A stretch of 64,000 nt of DNA from Microbacterium sp. SLBN-154 (lineage in GTDB: Bacteria; Actinomycetota; Actinomycetes; Actinomycetales; Microbacteriaceae), in NCBI RefSeq assembly GCF_006715565.1, contig NZ_VFNL01000001.1, positions 3,162,001-3,226,000 on the forward strand, in the 5' to 3' direction. Position 1 is the stretch's first letter. Every line of letters begins with the position of its first letter. The translations under genes were made by a program, and so were the position numbers. Below, piece after piece: positions 36,259-44,098 of this stretch. A model generated the notes under the pieces. That model had not been told where the DNA came from, did not search any database, and saw only the letters and a list, made by a program, of their open reading frames with translations.

Positions 36259-37697
36259 ATGAGCACGCAGACCACGGATGCCGCGGCGTACACCCCCGGC
36301 CCCCGGACGGTGCGGGCCTTCTATCAGGTGCTCGTGAACACCGCCGTCGCGAACGTGACGTCGAGCTACCTGTGGTGGGCGCTGACCTTCTGGGCCTACC
36401 TCGAGACGGGGTCGGTGCTCGCGACCTCCATCATCGGCGGGTCGTACATGCTCCTCGTCGCTCTTCTCGGCGTCGTGTTCGGGGTCCTCGTCGATCACAT
36501 GAAGAAGAAGGCCGTCATGCTGCTCTCGAGCACCGTGACGCTGGTGACCTACCTCCTGGCCGGGGCGCTGTACCTGTCGTTCCCCGAGAGCGTGCTGGTC
36601 GACTGGGGCGGACCCTGGTTCTGGTTGTTCGCCGGGGTCATCCTGATCGGCGGAGTGGTCGAGAACCTCCGCAACATCGCACTGTCGACCACCGTCACGC
36701 TGCTGATCCCCTCCGACCGGCGCGACCGCGCCAACGGACTGGTCGGCGCCGTCCACGGCATCGCCTTCATGGTCACGAGTGTGTTCCCGGCCTGTCCGTC
36801 GGCCTCCTCGGCATGGGGTGGACCGTGGTCATCGCGATCGCCGCAACCGCCGTGGCGCTGACCCACCTGCTCTTCGTGCCGATACCCGAACGCGGCGTGG
36901 TGCACGTGGAAGGCGTCGTACCGCAGACGGGCTTCCGCGGCGTCATCCCCGCGGTCATCGTTGTTCCGGGGCTCCTCGCCCTCATCCTGTTCACCACCTT
37001 CAACAACCTCGTCGGCGGCGTCTTCATGGCGCTCATGGACCCGTACGGCCTCGAGCTCTTCTCGGTCGAGGTATGGGGCATCATCCTCGGCATCACGAGC
37101 TTCGGCTTCATCATCGGCGGAGGCCTCGTGGCCAAGTTCGGTCTGGGCAAGAACCCTGTGCGAACTCTCCTTCTCGTCAACGTCGCCATCGCGATCCTCG
37201 GAATGACCTTCGCGATCCGCGAGTGGTGGTGGCTGTATGCGCTGGGGCTGCTGATCTTCATGTGCCTCATGCCGATCGCCGAGGCGTCGGAGCAGACGAT
37301 CATCCAGCGGGTCGTGCCCTTCGAGTCGCAGGGGCGCGTCTTCGGCTTCGCCGCCAGCGTCGAGTCGGCGGCAGCTCCGGTGTCGGCGTTCATCGTCGGG
37401 CCACTCGCGCAGTTCTGGCTGATCCCGTACATGAACTCCCAGGCGGGTCAGTCCTCTCTCGGCTGGCTGCTGGGGCCGGGCGAGGCCCGCGGTATCGCCC
37501 TGGTCTTCGTCGCGGCGAGCGCGATCCTGCTGATCGTCGTGCTGCTGGCCTTCGCCTCGGCACCGTACCGACGGCTGTCGCGGGCGTACGCCACAGCGCC
37601 GCCCCCCGTGTCTGCCGAGCCGGGTGACGAAGCGGAGTCGGAATCATCGGCAGCGGTCGGTGAGGCCGGCCAAGACCTCCGGTCGGCGGTGCGCTGA
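36259..37697 (+). pseudogene. MFS transporter interrupted by a single-base frameshift
   Basis: The first 176 codons (from ATG 36259) encode MFS helices 1-5 including VVFGVLVDHMKKK and the VENLRNIALSTTVTLLIPSDRRDRANG loop. After MVTSVF the frame turns to nonsense and stops at 36861. One frame over, from 36789, the family sequence resumes as GLSVGLLGMGWTVVIAIAATAV and runs to 37697. A one-base deletion within 36784-36788 explains it; the restored protein would have about 479 residues and 12 helices. It is either a true pseudogene or a sequencing error. The clean operator and TetR gene argue for recent loss or error. Confidence 0.85.
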
Positions 37698-37731
37698 ACC
37701 GCGGCATCCGTTCATCGACGAAAGGAAACCC

Positions 37732-38436
37732 ATGAGCACCACGACATCCGCCCTCCCCCCGATCGTCACCGAAGACGAGTGGCGCAGCGAGCTCGCTGCG
37801 CTGCGCGCTCGCGAGAAGGCCGCCACCCGTGAGCTCGACGCGATTGCCGCCCAGCGGCGGAGACTTCCGATGGTGAAGCTCCCCGACTACGTGCTCGACG
37901 GCCCGTCCGGACCGGTGCGGCTCGTCGATCTCTTCGCGGGCAGGTCGCAGTTGATCACGTATCACCACATGTGGGAGCCCGGAGCCGAGTGGCAGTGCGG
38001 CGGCTGCACGTCCTTCACCTCGCAGTTCACGCGGCTCGGGTTCCTCGACCACTACGACGCGCAGTTCGTCGTCGTGACCCAGGGCGCGATCGATGAGGCC
38101 CTCGCCTACCGCGAGAAGGTCGGCAACCGGATGGACTGGTACTCGACCGCGAACAGTCCCTTCGGGGCCGATATGGATGCTCCGGCCGGGGGCGGGTTCG
38201 CCGTGAACGTGTTCCTCCGCGACGGCGACGCCGTTTACCGCACGTGGCACACCAACGGACGCGGCACCGAGCAGCTCAGCCACACCTTCGCCCTCGTCGA
38301 CCTGCTGCCGTGGGGGCGCCAGGAGGATTGGCAGGACTCTCCCGAAGGGTGGCCGCAGGAGCCGACCTACTCACGCTGGGTCGATCCCGGCGAGATCGCC
38401 GCGCGGTACGGAGCCTCCTCCGGCCATCAGGACTGA
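37732..38436 (+). CDS. DUF899 family thioredoxin-like protein, 234 aa
   Basis: DUF899 features are WRSELAALRAREKAATRELDAIAAQRRRLP at the N-terminus, DLFAGRSQLITYHHMW, and CGGCTSFTSQFTRLGFLDHYDAQFVVVTQGAIDEA, where a CGGC-type pair stands at the thioredoxin active-site position. These proteins are predicted thiol redox or peroxidase-like enzymes; none is well characterised. ATG 37732 has AAAGGA upstream. It lies 34 bp behind the frameshifted MFS gene and may be cotranscribed with it. Confidence 0.85.
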   Translation: MSTTTSALPPIVTEDEWRSELAALRAREKAATRELDAIAAQRRRLPMVKLPDYVLDGPSGPVRLVDLFAGRSQLITYHHMWEPGAEWQCGGCTSFTSQFTRLGFLDHYDAQFVVVTQGAIDEALAYREKVGNRMDWYSTANSPFGADMDAPAGGGFAVNVFLRDGDAVYRTWHTNGRGTEQLSHTFALVDLLPWGRQEDWQDSPEGWPQEPTYSRWVDPGEIAARYGASSGHQD

Positions 38437-38443
38437 GGGCGCG

Positions 38444-38644
38444 GTGTCCGCCGCGTCCGACGGTCTTCCATCAGGAATCGGGAGGCCCGCCCTGCGCGCG
38501 CTCGAGAGCGCGGGCCTTCGGACCCTGATGGATGTTGCGGGGCGATCCCGCGACGAGATCGCCGCTCTGCACGGTGTCGGCCCAGCAGCGGTTCGCACGC
38601 TCGATACCGCTCTCGCCGAGGCAGGTCTGCGATTCTCGAGCTGA
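38444..38644 (+). CDS. Helix-hairpin-helix protein, 66 aa
   Basis: Two tandem helix-hairpin-helix-like units are present: IGRPALRALESAGLRTLMDVAGRSRDEIAALHGVGPAAVRTLDTALAEAGL. GVGPAA is the hairpin. The fold resembles the C-terminal domain of RNA polymerase alpha, and such free-standing versions occur behind DUF899-like genes. The start is GTG 38444, 7 bp after the DUF899 stop. A nucleic-acid-binding role is possible. Confidence 0.78.
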   Translation: MSAASDGLPSGIGRPALRALESAGLRTLMDVAGRSRDEIAALHGVGPAAVRTLDTALAEAGLRFSS

Positions 38645-38672
38645 TGCGTGTCTCGCACCGGGTGAATCTGGT

Positions 38673-38687
38673 TCAACCGGAGGTTGA
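38673..38687. promoter_or_regulatory. Short inverted repeat upstream of the HNH nuclease gene
   Basis: TCAACC-GGA-GGTTGA is a perfect 6-bp inverted repeat with a 3-nt spacer, 45 bp before the nuclease start. A TTCGAA palindrome follows at 38692. It could be an operator; the evidence is only the symmetry. Confidence 0.4.
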
Positions 38688-38731
38688 GGGTTTCGAAGTC
38701 GAATGTCGGAGGGTGGTGGGATGCTTCATAC

Positions 38732-40123
38732 ATGCGTTCGAACCCGCGGCTCACCCTCCTCAGTGACGAGGACCGGTCCGAGCTGACCGGGATCCTCGCG
38801 GAGGTTGAGGAGGCGCAGGGTCTGCTCGCGGCAGCTGAGGCGGCACAGACCCGGGTGCTCGCGAAAGCGGGCGCATTCGCGGCGCGGCTGGCGGAGGGGT
38901 CGACCGCGGTGGTGCGGGATCGGGATATGGCGCTGCGGGGTGTGGCGGCCGAGATCGCCGCGGCGGTGCGACTGTCGGACCGGGCGGTGCAACGCCAGAT
39001 CGATTCTGCTTTCGCGTTGGTGAACGACTACCCGGCCACCGTGCACTGCCTAGAGAAGGGGCTGATCACCCGGGCGCATGTGGCCGTGGTGGAGGACATC
39101 GGGCGGCGCGTGCCCCTCGAGCTCAAGGGCGAGTTCGATCAGCTCGCGGCGGAGATCTGTCTCGACGAGACCCCGGGTCGTGCCCGCGCGGATCTGGAGA
39201 TCCTCGCCGAGCGGATGAACCCGCGGACACTGACCGAGCGGCACGCGGGGGCGTTTCGTGAGCGGAAGATCGTCCGCTACCCGATCGGGGACGGGATGTC
39301 GGAGCTGCGGACCGTGCACTCCACGGTGCTGATCGAGGGGATCTTCCAACGCATCACCGACGAAGCCCACGCGGTCATCACCGCCCGAGAACCCGGGGCG
39401 GATACGGACGTTACGCCGGACACCCGATCCCTGGACGAGGTCCGCGCTGACCTGTTCGCCGACCTGCTCCTCACCGCCACCCCGAGCCTGGACCCGACCG
39501 GTCACGGCGACCGCCCGGGCGGGCTCGGGGCGATCAAGGCGAAGGTGCAGGTCGTGATCCCCGTCATGGCCCTGATGGGTCAGAGCGATGTCCCGTGCGA
39601 TCTCGCCGGGGTCGGACCCATCGACGCCGACACGGCGCGGCTGTTGGCGGGGAACAGTGACGGGACGTGGGAGCGGCTGCTGACCCACCCGGTCACGGGG
39701 TTGACGATGGCGGTGGACCAGTACCGGCCGACTGCAGCGATGGACCGGTTCCTCAAGGGTCGCGACAAGCACTGTCGGTGGCCGGGGTGCCGGATGCCCG
39801 CGAGGAAGTGTGAGGTGGACCACAACCACGACGCCGCCCTCGGTGGGAAGACAGAGATCTGCAACCTGTGCTGCCTGTGCCAACGGCACCACAGCATGAA
39901 ACAGTTCACCGCCTGGAAAGTGAAGCAACTCGACGGTGGGGTCATCGAATGGACCTCCCCGACCGGGCGGGTGTACGTCGACAACCCACCGGGCCATGGG
40001 GTGCGTTTCTCCCCCGAAGAGGACGTCCCCGACGATCTGTGGGTGAAATGGACCACCTTCGCCGGAGAGTTTCGGATCACCGACCAACCCGTCGACAATC
40101 CAAACGAACCCGCACCCTTCTAG
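38732..40123 (+). CDS. DUF222 / HNH endonuclease domain protein, 463 aa
   Basis: The N-terminal 270 residues are a DUF222 helical domain (LSDRAVQRQIDSAFALVNDYPATVHCLEKGLITRAHVAVV). The C-terminal HNH domain has CRWPGCRMPARKCEVDHNHDAALGGKTEICNLCCLCQRHHSMKQ, with the metal-binding Cys pairs and the His-Asn-His set. The family is multicopy in actinobacterial genomes, with unknown function. ATG 38732 is chosen at the conserved start (MRSNPRLTLLSDED); no close ribosome-binding site is visible. GC and codon use match the neighbours. Confidence 0.9.
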   Translation: MRSNPRLTLLSDEDRSELTGILAEVEEAQGLLAAAEAAQTRVLAKAGAFAARLAEGSTAVVRDRDMALRGVAAEIAAAVRLSDRAVQRQIDSAFALVNDYPATVHCLEKGLITRAHVAVVEDIGRRVPLELKGEFDQLAAEICLDETPGRARADLEILAERMNPRTLTERHAGAFRERKIVRYPIGDGMSELRTVHSTVLIEGIFQRITDEAHAVITAREPGADTDVTPDTRSLDEVRADLFADLLLTATPSLDPTGHGDRPGGLGAIKAKVQVVIPVMALMGQSDVPCDLAGVGPIDADTARLLAGNSDGTWERLLTHPVTGLTMAVDQYRPTAAMDRFLKGRDKHCRWPGCRMPARKCEVDHNHDAALGGKTEICNLCCLCQRHHSMKQFTAWKVKQLDGGVIEWTSPTGRVYVDNPPGHGVRFSPEEDVPDDLWVKWTTFAGEFRITDQPVDNPNEPAPF

Positions 40124-40266
40124 CCTCGAAGCCCGACGGAGGAATGCCGGCGCGCGACCGTGTGACGATCATCAGTCGTCCCTGCACTCATCCCACACCA
40201 CCGAAAACCACCGCCTGCCGTGGGCGTCGCTGAGGGCACGGATCTGCGAGCACGCCGACGCGATCA

Positions 40267-40896
40267 TCACAAGCGTCGCGTGGCCCGCACGACGACGTCA
40301 CGCAGCGTCCGGATTCCCCCACCGGGAATGCCGACGATGCGCTCACGGACGTCGGCGGTCGAGACCGCCCACTCCCCCTCGTCGAGGACGGAGAGGATGC
40401 GACGGGGAGCGGTCACGGCAGTGGACGGATGCGAGTGCGCCGCTTCCCGCGGAGCGTCATGCCGACCAGCCTCTTCATGCCCGACGATCAGCAGAGCGCC
40501 ACCGGGAGCGACCCAGCGGGAGAGGCGGGCGTAGAAGGCGTCCTGCGCCATCGCCGGATGGGCATAGAACGTAGTGACCAGATCGAACGGGTGCAGCGGT
40601 TCCCACGTGGTGAGATCTGCGTGCAGCCACTCGACGGGCATCGCGATGCGGGGATCGGAGATCCGCGCCGCCGCACGCCGCAGCGCCCGTGCCGACAGGT
40701 CGACAGCGGTGACCCTCCAGCCGTGCTCAGCGAGCCAGACTGCTTCGGCACCCTCACCGCTGCCGGCCTCGAGAGCAGCGCCCGGAGCGAGGTCGGCGAT
40801 CTCGGTCTCGAGTGCAGGATGCGGCGGCAGTGCGGGATCGTCGCCTCGCTCCTCCCAGTGGCTGTCCCAGAATGCGGCACTGAACTCGGATGTCAC
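40267..40896 (-). CDS. Class I SAM-dependent methyltransferase, 209 aa
   Basis: This Rossmann methyltransferase has motif I ALEAGSGEGAEAVWLAEHGWRVTAVDLSARALRRAAAR, with the SAM-binding acidic residue in AVD, and later FDLVTTFYAHP and VAPGGALLIVGHEE. The N-terminus FWDSHWEERG is common in tellurite/thiol methyltransferase-like proteins. GTG 40896 overlaps the TetR stop (GTGA). Its partner gene and the divergent pump suggest a resistance or detoxification locus. Confidence 0.87.
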   Translation of the reverse strand: MTSEFSAAFWDSHWEERGDDPALPPHPALETEIADLAPGAALEAGSGEGAEAVWLAEHGWRVTAVDLSARALRRAAARISDPRIAMPVEWLHADLTTWEPLHPFDLVTTFYAHPAMAQDAFYARLSRWVAPGGALLIVGHEEAGRHDAPREAAHSHPSTAVTAPRRILSVLDEGEWAVSTADVRERIVGIPGGGIRTLRDVVVRATRRL

Positions 40897-41534
40897 GACG
40901 CCGCGCCTCCGCGAGCACGCGCGAGCGCGGAGCGGACATCTCGATAGATGCTCGTGAGCGGGGGCGTCGACGGCGTGGGGGCATCGTCGACCCGGCGCAC
41001 CCACTCGTCGAAGGTGAGACGTATCCCTACGGCGAAGCTCTCGGCCACCGCTGCAGCATCGAGTGAGGACAGACCCGCCCCCGCCTCCAGGGCATCCGCG
41101 AGATGCGCCGCCAACCGCGCATCGCGCTCGAGCCCCGCCGCCAGGAGGGCGGGTTGCTCGCGCATCAACCGCCGGACAAGCAGAAAGCGATCTCTCCCCT
41201 CGGCATCAGCATCGAACACCGCCGCCATGTCGGCCCAGGCCTGCTCGAGGTGCGCGAGCGGGTCTCGTTTCGGCGCCTCCTTGGCCACGGCGATCAGCTC
41301 CGCTTCGAGCCCTGCGTCGTCGACGAGAACCGCCGCTTCCTTCGTGGCGCAGTAGCGGAAGAACGTGGTTCGCGAGATCCCGGCCTCGGCGGCGATGTCG
41401 TCGATCGTCGTCGAGCCGAATCCTTGCCGCTCGAAGAGCTCGACGGCGGCAGCCGCGATACCCCGCACGAGTTCGCGCCGTCGACGCTCGCGAAGATCGG
41501 GCTGGGGTCGATCGGTCGCACGAGATGAGGACAT
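40893..41534 (-). CDS. TetR family repressor, 213 aa
   Basis: The HTH is RQGFGSTTIDDIAAEAGISRTTFFRYCATKEAAVLVDD, followed by a helical sensor domain. The start ATG 41534 has TAACGT exactly 6 nt upstream, so the transcript is leaderless. The operator palindrome lies between it and the DHA2 pump. It probably represses its own operon (with the methyltransferase) and the pump. Confidence 0.9.
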   Translation of the reverse strand: MSSSRATDRPQPDLRERRRRELVRGIAAAAVELFERQGFGSTTIDDIAAEAGISRTTFFRYCATKEAAVLVDDAGLEAELIAVAKEAPKRDPLAHLEQAWADMAAVFDADAEGRDRFLLVRRLMREQPALLAAGLERDARLAAHLADALEAGAGLSSLDAAAVAESFAVGIRLTFDEWVRRVDDAPTPSTPPLTSIYRDVRSALARARGGAAS

Positions 41535-41561
41535 GGTGCTACGTTAGCACGTCGTACACAT

Positions 41562-41578
41562 ACGGTACTTAGTACCGT
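41562..41578. promoter_or_regulatory. TetR operator palindrome between tetR-methyltransferase and the DHA2 pump
   Basis: ACGGTAC-TTA-GTACCGT is a perfect 7-bp inverted repeat with a 3-nt spacer. It lies 28 bp from the TetR start and 26 bp from the pump start, covering both promoter regions. Confidence 0.85.
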
Positions 41579-41603
41579 TTCCAAACGCAGTACCAGGAGA
41601 GTC

Positions 41604-43037
41604 ATGACCACCACCCCTTTCCTCCCCGCCCGCACCGCGGCATCCCGCCGCACCGGCCCCGTGATCGCGCTGCTGCTGATCTCGGCCTTCGTCGTCGTCC
41701 TCAACGAGACGGCGATGGGGGTCTCGATCCCCCGCATCATGAGCGATTTCGGCGTCTCCGCGACCTCAGCCCAGTGGCTGACGACTGCTTTCATGCTGAC
41801 GATGGCGGTCGTCATCCCGACGACCGGTGTCCTCTTGCGGCGACTCCCGCTCCGTCGCAACTTCCTGACGGCCATGGGGGTCTTCACCTTCGGCACCCTC
41901 GTCGCAGCGACCGCACCCACCTTCGACGTGCTGCTGGTCGCTCGCGTCGTGCAGGCGTTGGGGACGGCCATCATGCTGCCATTGCTGTTCACCACGGTGA
42001 TGCAACTGGTGGCACCCGAGCGCCGCGGCCGCACGATGGGCCTCGTCACGATCGTCACCGCCGCTGCCCCCGCACTCGGCCCGACGTTCTCGGGCATTCT
42101 CGTGTCGGCATCCGGATGGCGGTCGGTCTTCGTCGCGGTGCTCCCGGTCGCGGCGATCGCACTCATCGCGGGCGCGATCTGGCTTCGGACGGTGACGCCC
42201 ACCGCGCCCGCGCGCTTCGATCTCGGCTCACTCGTGCTGTCGGCGGTCGGCTTCTCGGGGCTCATCTACGGTCTCGCGAGCATCGGCGAGCGCGCGGGAG
42301 GCGAGGAGGGGATGCCGGTGTGGATTCCCCTCACGGTGGGCACGCTCGCCCTGGCGGGACTGGTCTGGCGGCAGTTCGCGCTTCGCGACACCGATCGCGT
42401 GCTGCTGGATCCCCGCGTGTTCACCAGCCTGCCGTTCACCCTTTCGACAGCGGCCATCGTGGTCGTCTCCATCGCCCTGTTCGGTTCGCTGATCCTGCTG
42501 CCGCTCTTCATCCAGGGGGTGCTCGGTGAGCCCGCGTACGTCGCAGGTCTCATGCTTCTGCCCGGCGGCATCCTGTCCGGCGTTCTCGCGCCGTTCGTCG
42601 GCATGGCCTACGACCGGGTCGGGCCTCGGATCCTCATCGTGCCCGGTGCGGTGATCGTGACCGCAGCGATGGCCGCCTTCTCGACCCTCGCAGCCGACAC
42701 CCCCGTGTGGGCGGTCATCGCCATGCACGTCCTCCTCAGCATCGGAACCGCGCTCATGGTGACGCCGCTGATGACCACCGCCCTCGGGTCTGTCACGCCC
42801 GGCCTGTACTCGCACGCCAGCGCGATCGTCAACACCCTGCAGCAGGTGTCGGGGGCGGCCGGGACGGCGCTGTTCATCACGCTGTTCAGCGTCACGGTGT
42901 CTTCGGCCACGAGCGACGATCGACTGGCCGCCCTGGCGGGTGGCGTCGCCACCGCCTTCGGATTCGGCGCCGCGATCAGTCTCGTGGGCGTGTTCCTGAC
43001 GGTGTTCCTTCGCACGCCCGCTCGACCCGCGCCGTGA
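41604..43037 (+). CDS. DHA2-type MFS multidrug exporter, 477 aa
   Basis: This is a 14-helix proton antiporter. It has helix 1 PVIALLLISAFVVVLNETAMGVSIP with the DHA2 family signature, motif A region TTGVLLRRLPLRRNFL, and motif C around APALGPTFSGIL. It should expel amphipathic compounds. The ribosome-binding site CCAGGAG precedes ATG 41604. It is under a divergent TetR with the palindrome in between. Its stop codon lies inside the -35 box of the promoter for the Erm leader downstream. Confidence 0.9.
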   Translation: MTTTPFLPARTAASRRTGPVIALLLISAFVVVLNETAMGVSIPRIMSDFGVSATSAQWLTTAFMLTMAVVIPTTGVLLRRLPLRRNFLTAMGVFTFGTLVAATAPTFDVLLVARVVQALGTAIMLPLLFTTVMQLVAPERRGRTMGLVTIVTAAAPALGPTFSGILVSASGWRSVFVAVLPVAAIALIAGAIWLRTVTPTAPARFDLGSLVLSAVGFSGLIYGLASIGERAGGEEGMPVWIPLTVGTLALAGLVWRQFALRDTDRVLLDPRVFTSLPFTLSTAAIVVVSIALFGSLILLPLFIQGVLGEPAYVAGLMLLPGGILSGVLAPFVGMAYDRVGPRILIVPGAVIVTAAMAAFSTLAADTPVWAVIAMHVLLSIGTALMVTPLMTTALGSVTPGLYSHASAIVNTLQQVSGAAGTALFITLFSVTVSSATSDDRLAALAGGVATAFGFGAAISLVGVFLTVFLRTPARPAP

Positions 43038-43062
43038 CAGGGGGAATCGATCCTGATAGCGT
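43034..43062 (+). promoter_or_regulatory. Promoter of the erm leader
   Basis: GTGACA (43034-43039, five of six to the -35 consensus), a 17-nt spacer and TAGCGT (43057-43062) are followed after 6 nt by GTG 43069. The predicted +1 therefore coincides with the leader-peptide start codon. The -35 overlaps the stop codon of the pump gene. Confidence 0.75.
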
Positions 43063-43068
43063 CGAATC

Positions 43069-43134
43069 GTGGGAACGATACCGATGGCGCCCGTGATGGC
43101 GCTCACCGCTCTGGTCCGCGACCGCCGCGCCTGA
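43069..43134 (+). CDS. Erm leader peptide, 21 aa
   Basis: The frame runs from GTG 43069 through VGTIPMAPVMALTALVRDRRA to TGA 43132-43134; an internal ATG at 43084 would give 16 residues. It contains Arg-Asp-Arg near its end, an instance of the +X+ pattern (basic, any, basic) known to stall ribosomes with macrolide bound. The leader is directly followed by hairpins ending at the erm start. Whether the RDR version arrests ribosomes is inference. Confidence 0.65.
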   Translation: MGTIPMAPVMALTALVRDRRA

Positions 43135-43260
43135 CGGCGCGACCGCTTCGTCGCACCGCGCCGTCTCCTCCGAGTCCTTCTGCACTCGGACGGGCGCTTC
43201 GGCGTTATCCGCCTCTCCACGTCCCGCACCGGGTGCTCCTTCCTTCATCGGAGCACACCC
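43134..43260 (+). promoter_or_regulatory. Translational attenuator hairpins of erm
   Basis: Three hairpins are visible: 43134-43141 with 43157-43164 (8 bp); 43169-43175 with 43184-43190 (7 bp); and 43233-43239 with 43250-43256 (7 bp, extended by a bulged pairing to 43231-43260). The third hides the GGAG ribosome-binding site (43250-43253) that serves ATG 43261. The first arm can also pair with the end of the leader ORF (43126-43131 with 43136-43141), offering the alternative fold needed for induction. Confidence 0.7.
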
Positions 43261-44040
43261 ATGCCTCGTTCCTTGCACGGCGGCCGACACGAGCTCGGCC
43301 AGAATTTCCTCATCCACACGCCGTCGATCGATCGGATCGACACTCTCGTCCGCGGCACGCGGGGGCCGATCCTCGAGATCGGTGCCGGTGACGGCGCCCT
43401 GACGCGTCGACTTGCGGCGACGGGGCGTCAACTGACGGCCATCGACATCGACGAGCACCGGGCACACCGTCTGGCACGGTCCCTGCCCGGTGTCTCCGTT
43501 CGACAGGGCGACGCCCTGCGTCATCCGATTCGGGAACCGGTGATCGTCGGCAACATCCCGTTCCACCTCACCACCCCGATCCTCCGCCGCCTGCTCGGTG
43601 AAACGCGATGGACGGACGCAGTGCTGGTGACGCAGTGGGAGGTGGCCCGCAAACGAGCGGGCATCGGCGGCCAGACGATGATGACCGCGCAGTCCGGGCC
43701 GTGGTTCACGTTCGACCTCCACGGCAGAATCCCGCGGTCGGGATTCCTCCCTTCGCCGACCGTCGACGGCGGAATCCTCACCATCACGCGCCGCGACGAC
43801 CCCTTGCTCCCCGGCACGGCACGTCGAAGCTACGAGCGGTTCGTGGCGGCGGTGTTCTCCGGCAGGGGACGCGGCCTCGACCACATCGTCGCGCGCGCCG
43901 CCCGGGTCGAGCACGGAATCGCGCGACGCGAGCTGGCGCGCGCGGACGTGGAGCGGTCGGCGCTCCCGCGAGACCTGGCGGCGCCGCAGTGGGTCGCGCT
44001 GTGGACGGCGCTGGTGGGGAGCGAGAGAGGGGCGGACTGA
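43261..44040 (+). CDS. erm: Erm-family 23S rRNA adenine-N6-methyltransferase, 259 aa
   Basis: This is a KsgA/Erm-type methyltransferase that would modify A2058 of 23S rRNA and confer macrolide-lincosamide-streptogramin B resistance. Motifs are HELGQNFLIH, motif I ILEIGAGDGALTRRLA, AIDIDEH, QGDAL, and the catalytic NIPFHLTTPILRRLL, which is the Erm form of NLPY found in KsgA. The C-terminal helical part contains RIPRSGFLPSPTVDGGIL. KsgA-specific length and context are absent, and the regulated leader supports Erm. It lies in an actinobacterial chromosome, so it may be intrinsic. Confidence 0.88.
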   Translation: MPRSLHGGRHELGQNFLIHTPSIDRIDTLVRGTRGPILEIGAGDGALTRRLAATGRQLTAIDIDEHRAHRLARSLPGVSVRQGDALRHPIREPVIVGNIPFHLTTPILRRLLGETRWTDAVLVTQWEVARKRAGIGGQTMMTAQSGPWFTFDLHGRIPRSGFLPSPTVDGGILTITRRDDPLLPGTARRSYERFVAAVFSGRGRGLDHIVARAARVEHGIARRELARADVERSALPRDLAAPQWVALWTALVGSERGAD

Positions 44041-44098
44041 CAGACCCTGGCTGTGACGCGCACTCTCGCGTAGAAAGGGTCGGTCGGAGGGGGAGAGC

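Noticed and set aside
43261..44040. KsgA (16S rRNA dimethyltransferase)
   Set aside because: The catalytic motif is NIPFHLTT as in Erm rather than the NLPY type, and the gene has a drug-type leader and no ispE or rnmV neighbour.
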